Positions 20,829 to 34,186 of a stretch of 64,000 nucleotides of DNA are shown piece by piece. How positions within the stretch are numbered: the first letter of the stretch is position 1; every line of letters begins with the position of its first letter. The notes under the pieces were generated by a model that did no database searches, was not told the DNA's origin, and saw only the letters and a program-made list of their open reading frames with translations. The stretch spans positions 2,731,079 through 2,795,078 of the forward strand of contig NW_008710049.1 in assembly GCF_000327385.1 (NCBI RefSeq), read 5' to 3'. This stretch comes from Lottia gigantea (taxonomy: Eukaryota; Mollusca; Gastropoda; Lottiidae). Position numbers and translations under genes: made by a program.

Positions 20829-21610
20829 TACCACTTGTTAGTGGTCACTTGTTAGATTCAGGTTAGTGGCTACCACTCGTCAGATTCAGGTTAGTGAATA
20901 TCATTTGTTAGATTCAGGTTAGTAAATACCACTTGCTAGATTCAGGTTAGTGAATACCACTTATTAGATTCGAGTTAGTGAATACCACTTGTTAGATTCA
21001 GGTTAGTGAATACCACTTATTAGATTCAGGTTAGTGAATACCACTGGTTAGATTCAGGTTAGTGAATACCACTGGTTAGATTCAGGATGGTGAATATCAC
21101 TTGCAAGAGTCAGGTTACTAAAAACTACTTGCTAGATTCAGGTTAGTGAATACCACTTGTTAGATTCGGGTTAGTGAATACCAATTGTTAGATTCAGGTT
21201 AGTGAATATCACTTGCAAGATTCGGGTTAGTAAATACCACTTGTTGGATTCAGGTTAGTGAATACCATTGGTTAGATTCAGGTTGGTGAATATCACTTGC
21301 AAGATTCGGGTTGGTAAATACTACTTGCTAGATTCAGGTAAGTGAATACCACTTGCTAGATTCGGGTTAGTGAATACCACTTGTTAGATTCAGGTTAGTG
21401 AATACCACTGGTTAGATTCAGGTTAGTAAATACCACTTGTTGGATTCAGGTTAGTAAATACCACTTGTTGGATTCAGGTTAGTAAATACCACTTGGTGGA
21501 TTCAGGTTAGTGAATACCACTTGCTAGATTCAGATTAGTGATTACCACTTGTTGGATTCAGGTTAGTGAATACCACTTGCTAGATTCAGGTTAAATACCA
21601 CTGGTTAGGA
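20829..21610 (+). repeat. 28-bp minisatellite, about 28 copies
   Basis: The unit is GATTCAGGTTAGTGAATACC plus ACTTGTTA. Copies vary at a few fixed places (TTGTTA, TTGCTA, TGGTTA, TTGCAA; CAGG or CGGG), suggesting higher-order mixing. Beyond 21610 diverged copies fade out to about 21900. 28 is not a multiple of three and no gene spans the array, so it is not coding. It lies between the claudin-like gene and the kinase gene. Confidence 0.95.
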
Positions 21611-21900
21611 TCAGATATGTGAAAACCACTTCATATGTTCAGATTTACGAATACCACTAGATTAGTTATAGCAACTTGTTATACTGATCGCCAGTTGAGT
21701 TTTGTGAATATCAATTGTTAGGTTTAGGTTATTGAATACCACTTGTGAGGGTAAGATTTATGAGCACGTTTGCGTTTGTTACGTTAGGGTTAGTTGATAC
21801 GGATACCACTTGTCAGGTTCAGTTCTGTGAATACGGCGTGTTTGATTTATGTTACTGAATACCATGCACCATTTTTAGGCTTGGTTTTCTGATTACCACA

Positions 21901-22990
21901 AGGTAGGTTCGGGTAGATACAAGTTTCATGATACGTTTAGTGATTACTTTATAGGATACCAATTTGTTATGGTTTTGTGGGAGGCTCTTGTGAATAAAAT
22001 CATTATTACTTTACTACTATAAAGCAGATTCTTTATTAATAGTCCATTATGATAGTCTCGAGATATATATCTTTAGATACAAATATATTTAAAGAAATAC
22101 AATAGATAGACGTATTATTATATGAATTGTAACGAACTCTACATAAGTATTATGCAAGTTTTGTTCATCAGCCTGACGACCTGTCAGCAATATCGGATCA
22201 ACAAAAGCTATCTGTGCATTGCACCCTTTGGGGATACGGAATGGCTATTTTATAGCCACTTAAAACATAGATTTGTCCTAATCTATGCAATTGTTATGGC
22301 CAGAGGCACTCCTACGTAAACTATACGTAAATTGTTGTTTAACGGTTTTATCTTTTTCGACAATTTAGCCACAGGGTGCTATATGATATGAAGCCCGTAA
22401 TAATCTCAATGTCAAGCAAACCTTGCTAACTTTTGTCCAAGATCGCAGATCGCTTTTTTGATCACAACTAGAAGCACTATAGAAGATATAAACAATGGAA
22501 TTAGAAAACTAATTTGTCGCTCAATATTTATGAGATTATGCTTTTTAACTGAGAGCATATTTATGCATCAAATAAGCCCATTAAATTTTCTCCAGGCATA
22601 TACCTTCGCTAAACCTTAAACGGATGAGGCCATGCCTAATGAAATAAATTGATTCCCTGTATCGTATTTGAATAATGAAGCGGGTCACACATGGTAAACC
22701 CTTCCACACTACACCACAACAGTCGTAATTGTTCTCTTTTTAACCGAGCAACAACCTAGGCTAACTTGATTTCAAATATATTTTCTCTTCCTTTCAACAT
22801 ATCTATCTTAAAATTTAGTGTAGTAACCAGTGAACCTGTAAAGATAACCACAGATTACTAATGCATGACTAATATAAAATATATATCGTTACATTTTGAC
22901 CACGCTTACAGTGGTTATCGCCCTTTATCATATGTTTTAGCGGAGGTCATGTGATTGCTTGAGGCACCTCCAGCAGACGACCGATATGTA
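21901..22990. other. Upstream flank of the PRKG1 alpha exon
   Basis: AT-rich. No exon is recognised; the 65-codon frame at 22122-22319 has no supporting signals. Confidence 0.4.
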
Positions 22991-22992
22991 TG

Positions 22993-23006
22993 TATATATA
23001 TATAAA
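22993..23006 (+). promoter_or_regulatory. Possible TATA box for the alpha transcript
   Basis: TATATATATATAAA about 220 bases upstream of the alpha start codon. A TATA box here would give a leader of roughly 190 bases. TA runs are frequent in this DNA, so it may be coincidental. Confidence 0.25.
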
Positions 23007-23227
23007 CTAGTATACACGTTATCTTGTATGGGATAGAGTTCGTTTAGCTGGTGTTCTTGAGCACAATACTTATTTAAACTTTATTTTAACCGTTGAGGAA
23101 ATACCTCAATTTAATTATGTTATAAATGCATTGTTTATAATGGTGATGGCATGGACTTGTAAAGTTTTTGTTGTGTAGTGTCCTATTTAGTAGTAAACAT
23201 CGAATGTGTGACATAGTTTTAAACAAA

Positions 23228-23499
23228 ATGGGAAGTTTACAAGAATTAGAACATCTTTTAAAACGAAAAGATGACAAAATTCGTGAACTGCAAAGACAGT
23301 TGGATGAAAAGGAGATGAAAATTCAGGAATTACGAAGCCAGTTGGATAAATTTCAGTCAGTGTTACCAGCCACAGTGAGACCACTATTAAATGGTCCCAG
23401 GAAACAACGAGCACAGGGTATCAGTGCTGAACCACAAAATTTCAGAACTATTCAAGACTTGTCGCAAAAGACCTTCAGGAAACATTCTAAAAATAACAG
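23228..23499 (+). CDS. PRKG1: cGMP-dependent protein kinase I, alpha-type first exon
   Basis: The start ATG at 23228 (ACAAAATGG, good context) gives MGSLQELEH; an in-frame ATG at 23204 has poor context. The exon ends at 23499 before GTAAGG with 90 codons plus two bases. A parallel leucine/isoleucine zipper is clear, with L4, L11, I18, L25, I32 and L39 at exact seven-residue spacing; this dimerises the kinase and docks partners. The segment QSVLP is conserved with vertebrate PKG-I alpha, and the autoinhibitory sequence RAQGISAEP (61-69) is identical to it. The vertebrate cysteine of KCQSVLP, which forms the oxidant-induced interchain disulphide, is replaced by F42. The exon splices in frame to exon 2 at 59169 ([10 protein letters not shown]), across a 35.7-kb intron that contains the beta exon. 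Confidence 0.97.
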
Positions 23500-25611
23500 G
23501 TAAGGCACCATTGACTTTAAAAACATGCTACAATTTGACCCATATTCTACACCCATGATATTAATAAACATTACACAGGAAACTGGCGTTTAAAATCACG
23601 TTTAAAATGTAGTTGAACCAAACCAAGCTGTTAGTCGTTTAGGTCTTATTTATAAACAATACAACCATAATTATACAATAACAAAATATTATCAACAGTT
23701 AAAATAGTGCCTAATACTTATAGAGCGATATATGAGTATAAAAACCATAATCATATTCATTTAACGATTTTTTATATATATATATCGACATAATACATGC
23801 ATAATACTTATTATATATGTTAATAAATCAACAACATATGATAATGAATCAATATCATAAATTAAGTTTATTATACATCTATTTAAACTATATCAATGAT
23901 ACAATCAAATAATTTAGAATTGATTCATTCACACAACATTTTTTAAACCTCAGAACAAAGCATTATGACACACAATAGATTACAATCGAGATTCGAAATC
24001 ACAATCCATGAGTTGACAACACAAGGTCACCACTGGGGTAGGTGATGTCTTATGTGCCATATTGTTTCTAACCTCATTGATGTAGGACAATATATAATTA
24101 AACTATGTCAGTAACCTTACCACGAACAATGTATTCATGTGAAAAGATACCATTTTAGAAACAACATTGAATTTGTTATATGACAATGCTAAAAAACAAC
24201 AAAATATATACCAATGACAGATAATAATATACATAATATTGTCTTATCATGCTTGTTGTCATATTATAAAAACCTTATCTATTTAGCACAAAGATAGTAT
24301 ACTTCGTCACTAATTATGTAAAAATCGAGTTTTTCTCTAACTAGTCCATTGCCAAGATTTACACATAGCATATCTCGTCTTATAGATATACTGCCAGATA
24401 TATTAGACAATCTATGCAAATATAACACCTAAGGCATGTAATAGTGAGCTATAAACCTCCTCCACATCCCAGATTTGACCTTTGTACCAATAATATAGAT
24501 GCACGTCTTGCAGAATTTGAGTAAAAAGAGATTAAAATAAAATGTAGCATAGAATGTGTAATTATAATTGTGGCCATTACTAAACGATCGTTCGGAGTTT
24601 CTAGATATTTCAGTCCACTGATGAATCATCAATATATTATGTTTATAGTTTTAAAAAACATAAAAACAAATGATCTAATGTCCTAAAAATATTTTATTCT
24701 ATTGAACGTTATCATAATTTAGCTTACTGTTATCTATCTGGTACAAGGTAGGGCATGGAGACGTTAGTAAACACTATAATAAAGCAACACAACAAAGCTC
24801 AGTTTTAACCCAGTTTTAAAAAGATGCATAATTGACACCAAATCTCCCACATTTATCCACAATTTTTCAGCTTATCCATTGAATTACACGGGGAACCTAC
24901 TGAGACCATGAACCACTTATTTGTGTATTATATAGTGTTTTAGTGTCTTGAAAAAGATATTCACCAAACTCTGCACCAAATGTAATATACAAGCACCTAT
25001 ACAAACATTTTACAGCATATCTCTATAACCTGTTGTTTTTGGGCATTAGTATTAATTTTACAGGCAATGTACATAATTATATATACAGGGTCGACAAATT
25101 GTTGTACTTTTTGAGTACATTTTCTGGTTATTTACCATAGTTAATAATAGGTTTTTATTGGGTATGAAATCAGCATTGTGTTTATGCATACTGTCAGACA
25201 ATAGTATAATCATACACCAGTTATTAAATATAATGAAATAGGGCCAACAGAACTATTGTATCGAGATAATGAAGTATATAAAAAAACAAAGCAAGTATGT
25301 GACAATCTGTGTATCATAGAATGTGATGCTTAATATATAGGTTAGATGCTTTGATCACCTCAATGCCACACATATAAAGTGCTAGTCAGCCTTTGTAATG
25401 GGTACCACTGCTATCTATAAATGGTGGCTTGGGTAAATAATGCTTGTACATACGAGTGGTTCGAAATCAAAATACTTTCAGCACATACTCCAGCAAGGAG
25501 TTTTGAAATTTTGAAATATTGAAAAAGGTTATTAAAGATCTGGACAGTTTTCAGGGCCAATATGCTCTAAAAATGCAGAATAAAAGCACAACCAAATAGC
25601 CACCAGTGGCG

Positions 25612-25672
25612 TAGCGAGGGATGTGCGTGTGTGTGTGTGTGTCCGCCTATATACGCCACTATCTGCCACTGA
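25612..25672. repeat. (GT)n microsatellite between short inverted GTGGCGTA repeats
   Basis: CAGTGGCGTAGCGAGGG at 25612 is followed by (GT)9 at about 25624-25642 and then ATACGCCACT and CTGCCACTG. AGTGGCGTA and TACGCCACT are inverted copies. CAGTGGCGTAGC-type ends are known termini of DNA transposons, so this may be a very small deletion product or solo foldback. Confidence 0.45.
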
Positions 25673-26649
25673 ATCTACATACACTGCTACTCCCTGATGG
25701 TATCAGTCTTAACTAATCTAGAACTATTTAATCGGAAATAGTCGTCATAATTAGCCTATTTAACAAGCTAATTTGAATATGGGCCAATATTTCTCTCATA
25801 ATCTACTCTATTTTCCTCTCAATTTCAAATATTTCGTTCACTTAATGATGATGTTCGTTTAATATCTTTTGAAGATGTGAAAAAGTGTCGGTAAGATGTC
25901 CACTCTCTGCATTGTCCCGATGACTATTGTCAAGTTGGCAGTAAATCTTCCGGGTCTAAATCTACCCGAGTATATCATCGCACCATGAACAATCTGTAAG
26001 ATAGTTTCTACTATTTGTTTGAGTGTGGTTAACATTGATTACATTACAGTATATACTCTCGACACGACCTTGATATCGACAGATTGATTTCATTTTATTA
26101 TCCTATATAATTCGATATACTCCCTTGAACTATCGCCACAGCTTACAAATCTTGATATTAAGGCTACATAAATCAAATGCGTTGTATTAGTTATAATCTT
26201 AACAAAATAGGAATTCGCCTTATATGATGTTTAAAAGTACTAGGTGACAACAGTGTGTATGATAATTTATGCATTTTAAGTGGAACTTTGTTAAGAGCAG
26301 CTGGTGGCAACCCCGAAATTTAAAGAGTAAACTCACTGGATGGTTAAGTGTTAGCATATACAAACCTATTGTGTCACAACCTTCAATCCAAGGCCTGAGC
26401 AGTGCTGGACAATTACGGTCAATGATACTATTCAGAAAAAAATAATGGATGGTGGCAAGGAAAACATATGTTACCTACAAACAACTTTATTAAAATAACT
26501 AGTAGTCTATATAAGATTTCAACAGGTGTTCTTGTATTAAACATGACCGATGTCTACCTTAACTTCCCCAAATAGCTCACCATATCTTTCAAGGTCAAAG
26601 TCTACTGATATTTCCACGAACAAAGAATATTCTAGAGTAAACGTTGCAC

Positions 26650-26706
26650 GGTTAATATTGAATATAGTAGATCTGTTAATAGCCTTATGGGTCTAAAATG
26701 ATTATT
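26650..26706 (+). repeat. Dispersed repeat family R3, copy 1
   Basis: TAATAGCCTTATGGGTCTAA plus AATGATTA with an upstream ATTGAATAT block matches 32793-32850, where the same blocks occur in order. Short, with no coding capacity. Confidence 0.5.
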
Positions 26707-29700
26707 GGTCGAATAAATGCGCATCTGGGTAGATATAACCATAGCAATGGGACGAATTTTGTTATGCGTCACAACCGGAACAATAAATAGATATTGTGTT
26801 TCATTTATCAACTTAATGGACTAATGAGAAAAGGCATTTTATTTTTTACGTCCTGTTCTGTACCGTTATCGAGCTTACAAACAGTTCACACTATACAATT
26901 ATTGAGTTATTTTTAAATTTGAATATCGCTTCTTTAACATCAACATATTTATGCTTTTCGTCTTTCATTTCATACTTGTATGATTGTGACTTTACCTTTA
27001 AAATTGATTATAACAACACTGTTTGAACTTTCACTTATCAGTAATCTCCAACAAACAAAACCTTCATAATGGGTCAGGCTCTGCTTGAAATAGAATTATT
27101 TACAAAAAAGTCTTCTAACAGCTTAATATAATAGTAAAAAAAATAGTAATAAAAATGAGGCGTAACTGAGGTCGTTACCCTAGGATATGTATCAGTATTT
27201 TGGTCCTAATTTTGTGAAAATTTGTAACCGAATATTTGTCATTTGATATGATGCTTTTGCATTCAATATGTTAAACTATAATTTTTTTTTTCGCAAAATC
27301 TGATGCGTAATTAACTCTTGGCTAACAAGGATTTTATGTCCTGTTTTTGTTATCCGAAACCGTTAAACCGTGAAATATCACGTACATGTGAGCAGGAGCA
27401 GATTAAAAAATGGCATTACCTGTAATTTCTCAAAAGCAATTCTCATCATATATTATTTGCGAATTTACCCAATGCTTGGCATTGTAAGATGGATTGGGTT
27501 AAAGTCGGAACCCCGAAGTTTATAAGCTCGATTATATATTTAAATCTATAAAGTTGATTATGATTATTGCACATCATATTTGTCAAGGCTTAGTACGAAT
27601 TCTTAATTCTCCCTATATTCATTTTGAGCTGAATACGCTGTGTTATAAAATAATATTTTACATTAATTAACTATCTTAATAACATTTTAAACTTAAGATT
27701 TTCTCAAGGTAGAAAACTATGATATCAGCTACCAGATACTTGGTATGAATAGAAGGTTTATAACTTGATAATATCTATCTTTTAACCTCCAAATTTTATG
27801 TAAGTGTTTTGAAACTGGAGGCGAGTTATCGTGGTTATTAATCAATGTCGGGTTTCGTCATAAATTGTTGAAACAGCCTGCAGGTAAACATAAATTATCC
27901 ACGTCTCTCATCAGTTTTAAAACATAACCTTATTTTTATCAACTATTATAGGTATGATGTACAGATACCAATCACAATATACAAGTCCATATGGTGCAGA
28001 TCGGCGTCATCATACATTGCATTGCATATGCATGAGCCAAACGAAAGGTTTATGACAGTTGGACGTAAAATCCCATTCCATTTGCAATGACATATTCAAA
28101 TTTTTGAACCTCTCGTGGTTTTAATATATTTCTGACTTAAACGTTTTAAGTAGTTTTTTATGTTAACTAAAGCGATACGATGAGTGGCCTATTTGTAATT
28201 TAAGATTTAGAAGACAATCAACTTGTAGAGTTATACCTGTAACGGTGATATCCGTTTTTAAAGAATAAAAAAAACGCGCACTAATTTTGAATTTAAATTT
28301 TGCTGTAATAGTCCAAAGTTAGTTGTTGCAGAAAGTGCTCTGTATATTATTTAAATAAGGTGCCATTGGTATGAAGATTACAGTTATGTATTTATTGATA
28401 ATATTAATGTATATTTATTCTTCGTTAGTTTTTCAATGGAAATACCGTTCTTAATCGTCCAATAATAAATGGGTTTACTCATCAGAACACTAAGAATAAT
28501 CGTTCATTTTGGAACACTATTTTTCAAATCATTCATTATAATTTGAATGGAACTTTTAAAATCACATTCAGTCGATACATACCTTAATACCACAAGGCTA
28601 CAGCAAGCCTTGCTATTGAATACTCTATCGATGTATTATGTATTATCTGTAAGCATGTAAATATGGTTAATGTTATGTTAATCGACCTAAGAGATTTCCG
28701 GCTGAATGATAATAGCCGTGGTCTGTATCTATGTGTATTCATATTTTTATTTAATACAAATTGTTCTGCCCCAATAATTCTGAATGATACACGAATACGA
28801 CTTGTCAATGTTGATAACTTTCACTATGGTATTTAAATTTGTTTGTGTCTGTTCAAAATATTAATAAAACGATGTATATAGGATACAAATTTAATGTTTT
28901 GATGCTTATGATAAACAAGGTACGGTTGCATGGTTTTAGATTATGACTCCAGTTACCTCCCAGAAAAGGATAATGAAGCCTATTGATTCCATAAGCCAAT
29001 TAAGGTTCGGACCAGCAGGATGTATAACCAAACTCATTTGAACATAGACCAGAACAGCAGAACGTAAATTTCATTGTCGGTAAATAGTGTAAAGCCAGAT
29101 GGACGTAACATTTCATTTCCTTTCATCGTGATAAATAGATCATTGATAATGCTATTTGTCATAAAATGATTTAAAAAAAACAGAGTTTTAATTACAAAAT
29201 TGGGTGTAACAACTTGATAAACAAGTTTTCGAATATATTTCGAACTCTTGAACAAGGGTAAATGTAGTTATATGTCAGGCTGCACTCTAATTAGGCCGTA
29301 TTCTGTTTTGATGTCAGTGAGTACATATATCCAGATGATCCTTGTTAAAATATCAGGGTTGTATTCCGAAGGAGTCAGAACTGCTACTATAGAAGTATAT
29401 AAAATACCATATAAGTGAGAAAAGGCGGCTACACAACCTCCCGTAGATATGCATCAGCTGAATTAAAAGAATTGTAGAGAGAGATGCTAGATCGGGATCT
29501 TAGTGATGCACGGGAGATCGGAACATATTACATAAGTTGAACAGTTTCCCCCATATTTACCACTAAAGAAGAGCAATTTAAGCCCGAAACGTTTTGTGCA
29601 TTGACATTTTAGAAAACTCCTCTGAGTTTTTGCCGAGTCGGTTTTTGGGCTGTTTCAGTAATAAAAAAAATGATATAGTTATATAAGAGGATTCCCAGTT

Positions 29701-30146
29701 GAAAATAGACATCAGGTTCTGTTGAAATGGTGGGTAAACCCTATTCCAACATATTCCAAAATAGTTCAAGAAGACAAGTTATTGAGTAAATATCCATTTA
29801 ATAAATTGATTTACGGTTTTTAAACATTAACCTTTCGTTACGTCAAGTACGTACATTGAAGGTGACAGATGACCCTTGGCCAAAACATAAATTGAGTAAT
29901 CCACATAAGTCCGGTTAACTAGCCTCGGGGCTGTTTGAATAGTCACTGTGAGATATTGTTAAACTTTGAGACAGGAATCTGTAGGTTTATCATAATGTAG
30001 GTATTGTATATCATAGGTTTACTATCAGATATATCTACCTTCAAGCTAGTCTTCTATTACATATTACATATGCCATTCTCTCATCAACTACAAGCGGTTT
30101 TATTGTCTTTCATTAAATTTCCGTGTCAATAGTATTGAACTAAACA

Positions 30147-30270
30147 AGGACAAGTGCGTCATTATTTTTTCTCAGAAAAGTTTTTAATAGCTAAGCCAAT
30201 CAGAAACAATGTTCACAACTCACCGTCGAAATTTGAGCCTTCAAATTCATGTGTGTCCAGAATTATCTTT
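30147..30270 (+). repeat. Dispersed repeat family R1, copy 3
   Basis: GTCGAAATTTGAGCCTTCAA and GTCCAGAATTATC match copy 2 at 10392-10540, and TAGCTAAGCCAATCAG matches copy 1 at 7500-7614. Together the three copies define one element of at least 150 bases. Confidence 0.7.
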
Positions 30271-30667
30271 TTTGAAATATAAATAGGAAAATGAATTCCT
30301 AGATTGAGATATTTGTGAAGGAATTATTATAAATATTATATAGACTCAAATCAACCTTGCACCTTTATTTTTGATAATAGACATAATTATGTATTGATTC
30401 ACTTAAAACAAATAAGTCTTAGATGTATAAATATATGTCATACAAGTTGCGTGCTAAACGTGTGCCTTACGTGCGTAGCAACATATCAACAATGATATTC
30501 AGCTAAAAACTTTTAAAATGCAGAAGTGCTAAAACTTATAATATCCACGAAGTCAATTGTTGTCTAAATACAGTTTATAGAGATATCCAGGCTGTATTTG
30601 AGTGTTCTCACTATCGTTTCCACTCTTGCTATAAAAGATTCTGAGATGATACTACACTCTCTGGTTA

Positions 30668-30697
30668 AGAAAAGTAGGACGTAAAACTCTTTTCATG
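30668..30697 (+). repeat. SINE 3'-tail fragment
   Basis: AAGAAAAGTAGGACGTAAAA plus CTCTTTTCAT matches the 3' end of the 41.8-kb SINE. The body is not recognisable. Confidence 0.55.
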
Positions 30698-32070
30698 TAG
30701 AAATCATGCACCACTGGGAAAGTTATTAGTTCGTCCAAATTCAGGATCTCTTTGGGAGGTAAACAATTTAAGTTGAAATTGTAAGAGTTTTGCATTTGAC
30801 AGAAACAAAACATAACATAGGAATCGTGGCTGTGTATATGAAGATTTTGAGAGTGTAATTTCTGAATGAAATCAGGTCATTTCATTAAGTAATAGTTTAT
30901 CATAGAGACGCTACTTGATGTCACCAAGGGCAATCTCATCAATTAATCTCATTTTATTTTACCCACGACCAACCTTTTTCATTTCCCCTTTATAGAAATT
31001 CGAGAGGGCTATCATGAGAGACGATGTAAATTTGTTTTGTTGATGTGCAGTCAATCCTTTTTTAACCCCTTGTTCAAGTGATAAAAATTGGTGTCTGTTT
31101 CCTGCGTAGATAAAATCAATTCACACTTTTTTCAGTGAAAAAAATAAAAGGTATATAGTCACCGTGAGGTACTAAATGGAATTCATTAGAATTTAAACCG
31201 CATCTACATCCCTGTCTATGTTTGTACATACATTTAATACATAGAATTATTAAAATTCTGTACATTTATTCATTATTTTATGTACAAGATTGTACTTTGT
31301 TAAAAAAAACCACAACAGGTTCATTTGTACCTCTTTTCTTGCTTATTATCATTTGTAAACGATGCATGACGGTGATGACACCAACGATGATAACCAGGAT
31401 TATCATTTAAATTAGATCTAATATGGTTCGTTAAATGATTTCCCTTTGAAGTGCATACATGGTATATATTGGTGGAGTGAAACACGATAATAAAAAGAAT
31501 CGTCGAATCGGTTGACTATTTTAACCAATCGCATCTGGTATTATTTAATTGTGGCCATGAGAGGCACGATTTGTTAAAAACAAAATTTTTTTCCAAAACA
31601 TCATATTTGAAAAATGTGTCGTTATCACTTCGAACCATTTGATATCAATGTCCTGACGAAAACCTCCCAGCGCATTGCTTTCCTTCTCGAGCCGAATACG
31701 ATACAGAAAATGGTATGTTTAAGGAAGTAATATTTTGTTAATAGTTGTTCCCTAGTGTAAACATACATAACACTATTAAGTGTTCAACATGTCATTGAGA
31801 CAATAATTAATACCTTTATAACATCACACAATACTGATATACACTCTTATATAATTTTTCATCATTTTCATCATTAATTTCAATACTAGTGGCCATTTCC
31901 GTCAAGTGTCAAGGTCACTGTCAACAAATAAGGAAGTTCGCTGACGATTGATTAACGCAACACAATGACAAGCAATTTTATAAACGAAAGAGCAAAGTTG
32001 GATATTGAGCTAATGTTGTTATGTAAATGTAGACACGGATGCAACTTTACAATGGTCAAGGTATTACGAA

Positions 32071-32250
32071 CTTCATCTTATACCTTGATTGCAATAACAA
32101 TCACTGCAGCGATTTGATTGGATTGTAAGCTAGCGAATACAGCCAATCAGAGATATTTGCTAAGGTATATTCCAACCAAATCGCTACTTTTACAAACTTC
32201 TGTGATACAAGAAAGGTGGCTATCGCAGTCAAGGTATAAGACGAAGACAA
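32071..32250. mobile_element. Short foldback MITE, 180 bp
   Basis: Ends CTTCATCTTATACCTTGATT and the reverse of TCAAGGTATAAGACGAAG are inverted copies. A second inner pair, GCGATTTGATTGGA and TCCAACCAAATCGC, also folds, so nearly the whole element can form one hairpin. No coding capacity. Terminal bases resemble the core of the palindrome at 33001-33139. Confidence 0.65.
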
Positions 32251-32792
32251 CGTGAACATGGCACGGATGGTGACTATTTCAGTCGTTTTTGCAAGTCCTT
32301 CAAGTCAAATGGTTTCGGACCTCATGATCAGTTATGATAAGTATAGTCACATTTCCTTGAAAATATTACCAAGAGAAGTAATTGAAAATATATGTGGATA
32401 AAAGTTGAATGAATGAATGGATATTTAACGAAATGACCTCAAATTTGCTTTACTATCATTGACGTATTTTAAAACAATACTTAAGACTGAAGTCAGAAAG
32501 ATCTACATGTATATCAATGACGATAGAACAACAGTCTGGCCGCAAAATATAATATCAGGGCCCAGAGTACAAAACACTTTATCAATTGATTAGCTATCTA
32601 AGTGACAAAGAAGTGGGGAGAAACTTCCTGTTCATTGAAGCTGTATCTCAGAATAGCACTAGACATTACTTCTATTACTCTCTATGAGGTGAATGGCCAT
32701 TTTGCTGTGCAACATATAGGTTTTATTTACACCTGCAAGTTATACTCTGAAAACCCGACGAAGTGTTGTCATTAACATACGTTGGCTTAATA

Positions 32793-32850
32793 GCGTCGTA
32801 TTATTGAATATTGTGGTTCCGATAATAGCCTAATGGCTCTAAAATGATAA
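32793..32850 (+). repeat. Dispersed repeat family R3, copy 2
   Basis: TAATAGCCTAATGGCTCTAA plus AATGATAA with an upstream TTGAATATTG block matches 26650-26706. Confidence 0.5.
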
Positions 32851-33000
32851 ACATTCAACTTAGCGCTGCTCGATTGAACAGCAGTGTTCTAAAGGCACCG
32901 CTCAAGGTTGTGTCTTGTGTCGAAAGATGGTACAATTTCATGGAAAATTTGCTGTTAGTTATTCAAGCTTCAGACCCAAAGGGGATACTCCCCAAACTAT

Positions 33001-33139
33001 CATCTTTAAAATGTCAAACTATTAAGAACTGCATCTATTACATTGATTGTAATGGCCACGTTTTGGCTATTGCAGTCAGTGTATTAGACGCGGTTATATC
33101 ATTACAAAAGTTACTTAATAGTTTGACATTGTAAAGATG
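33001..33139. repeat. 139-bp near-perfect palindrome
   Basis: CATCTTTAAAATGTCAAACT then ATTAAG at 33001-33026 is mirrored by the reverse complement at 33114-33139. Inner arms (ATCTATTACATTGATTGTAA and TTGCAGTCAGTGTATTAGAC) also pair. Only a few unpaired bases are left at about 33058-33064. The 96-codon plus frame at 32844-33134 runs through it and is not a gene. Confidence 0.8.
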
Positions 33140-34186
33140 CCAACTACAGGATCTGAAAGAAATTGCGATTACTTGGAAAAACGATCTTGTATTTAAAAAA
33201 AAATTAATATCCCCTGGAGTTTTTATGTTCTTATCTTCAACCCAACAAAGTCAATCATCAGTGAAAATAACACTTGAAAATATTTTGATTATTGCGGTGA
33301 ACGGCATTTATAACACAGGCATAAAATAAGTGAGGTTTCACCTACTGTATTAACTTGATTTAAACACAGATAACCTTTTACTATCTCACGAAAATACACA
33401 TTACAATCTTACTTTTTGTCATACCTCAAATTACAGGTATGCATACTGCACGTGTTTCCAGTCTGTTGATTACTATGTTAACTTGCCAATTCCAGGTTGG
33501 ATAGTTGTACCATTCTCTCGCACAATATTACCATGTGGTTAAGTGCTAAATATCATTGAAATGTTAATGATAGATAACACTTTTTATGGAAGGATGATTT
33601 TAAAGGAAATGCCTATTCATTTCAGGTGCATTATCTTGTTTCCTGTAACATTCTAACAAAAAAAGTTGCCATAGCATAATTCGCAAACCTTTCCATGTTT
33701 GAACTGGCTAAGTGCTCGATTTCAGTAATAGATTGCATTTTCGAGGCAGTATAATGTTATAGGAAATGGCTATTCATATTTTAAGTAATAATCTAACAGT
33801 AAAGAACGCTGGTATGGAAGTGCTTTTTCAGAGGTGCATTTCCGAACATTTTGAATTTGACTCCCTTGAAACGATTGAAAAGATGAGAAGTTTTCGACAA
33901 GGTTGTCACGAATGATACTGACATCAATTTAACGGCGGCTTCTTTACAAGAATTATATTCAGATGATTGTTTTTCATCAAGTTGGCAAGGTGCATAGACA
34001 CAATCGTACAGATTATAAACAATGGAGTTAATATGCAACTACATGATAAATTACAGATGTAAAATAACGGCACGAATTCCTGAAGACTATTAGCTCAGTA
34101 TTATAAATAACAACACTGATGATATAAGACATTTCAGTAACTGTAAATCCCCTTATCGTAGGGCTGACAAAAAGCTACTTCAAAAT

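Noticed and set aside
20829-21610. GGTTAG words suggesting interstitial telomere repeats
   Set aside because: They occur once per 28-bp unit and not as tandem TTAGGG, so this is an ordinary minisatellite.
20829-21610. Possible CRISPR-like array
   Set aside because: Units are contiguous with no unique spacers, in eukaryotic DNA.
32844-33134. 96-codon plus-strand frame
   Set aside because: Its second half is the 139-bp palindrome and its start is dispersed repeat R3; no conserved protein features.
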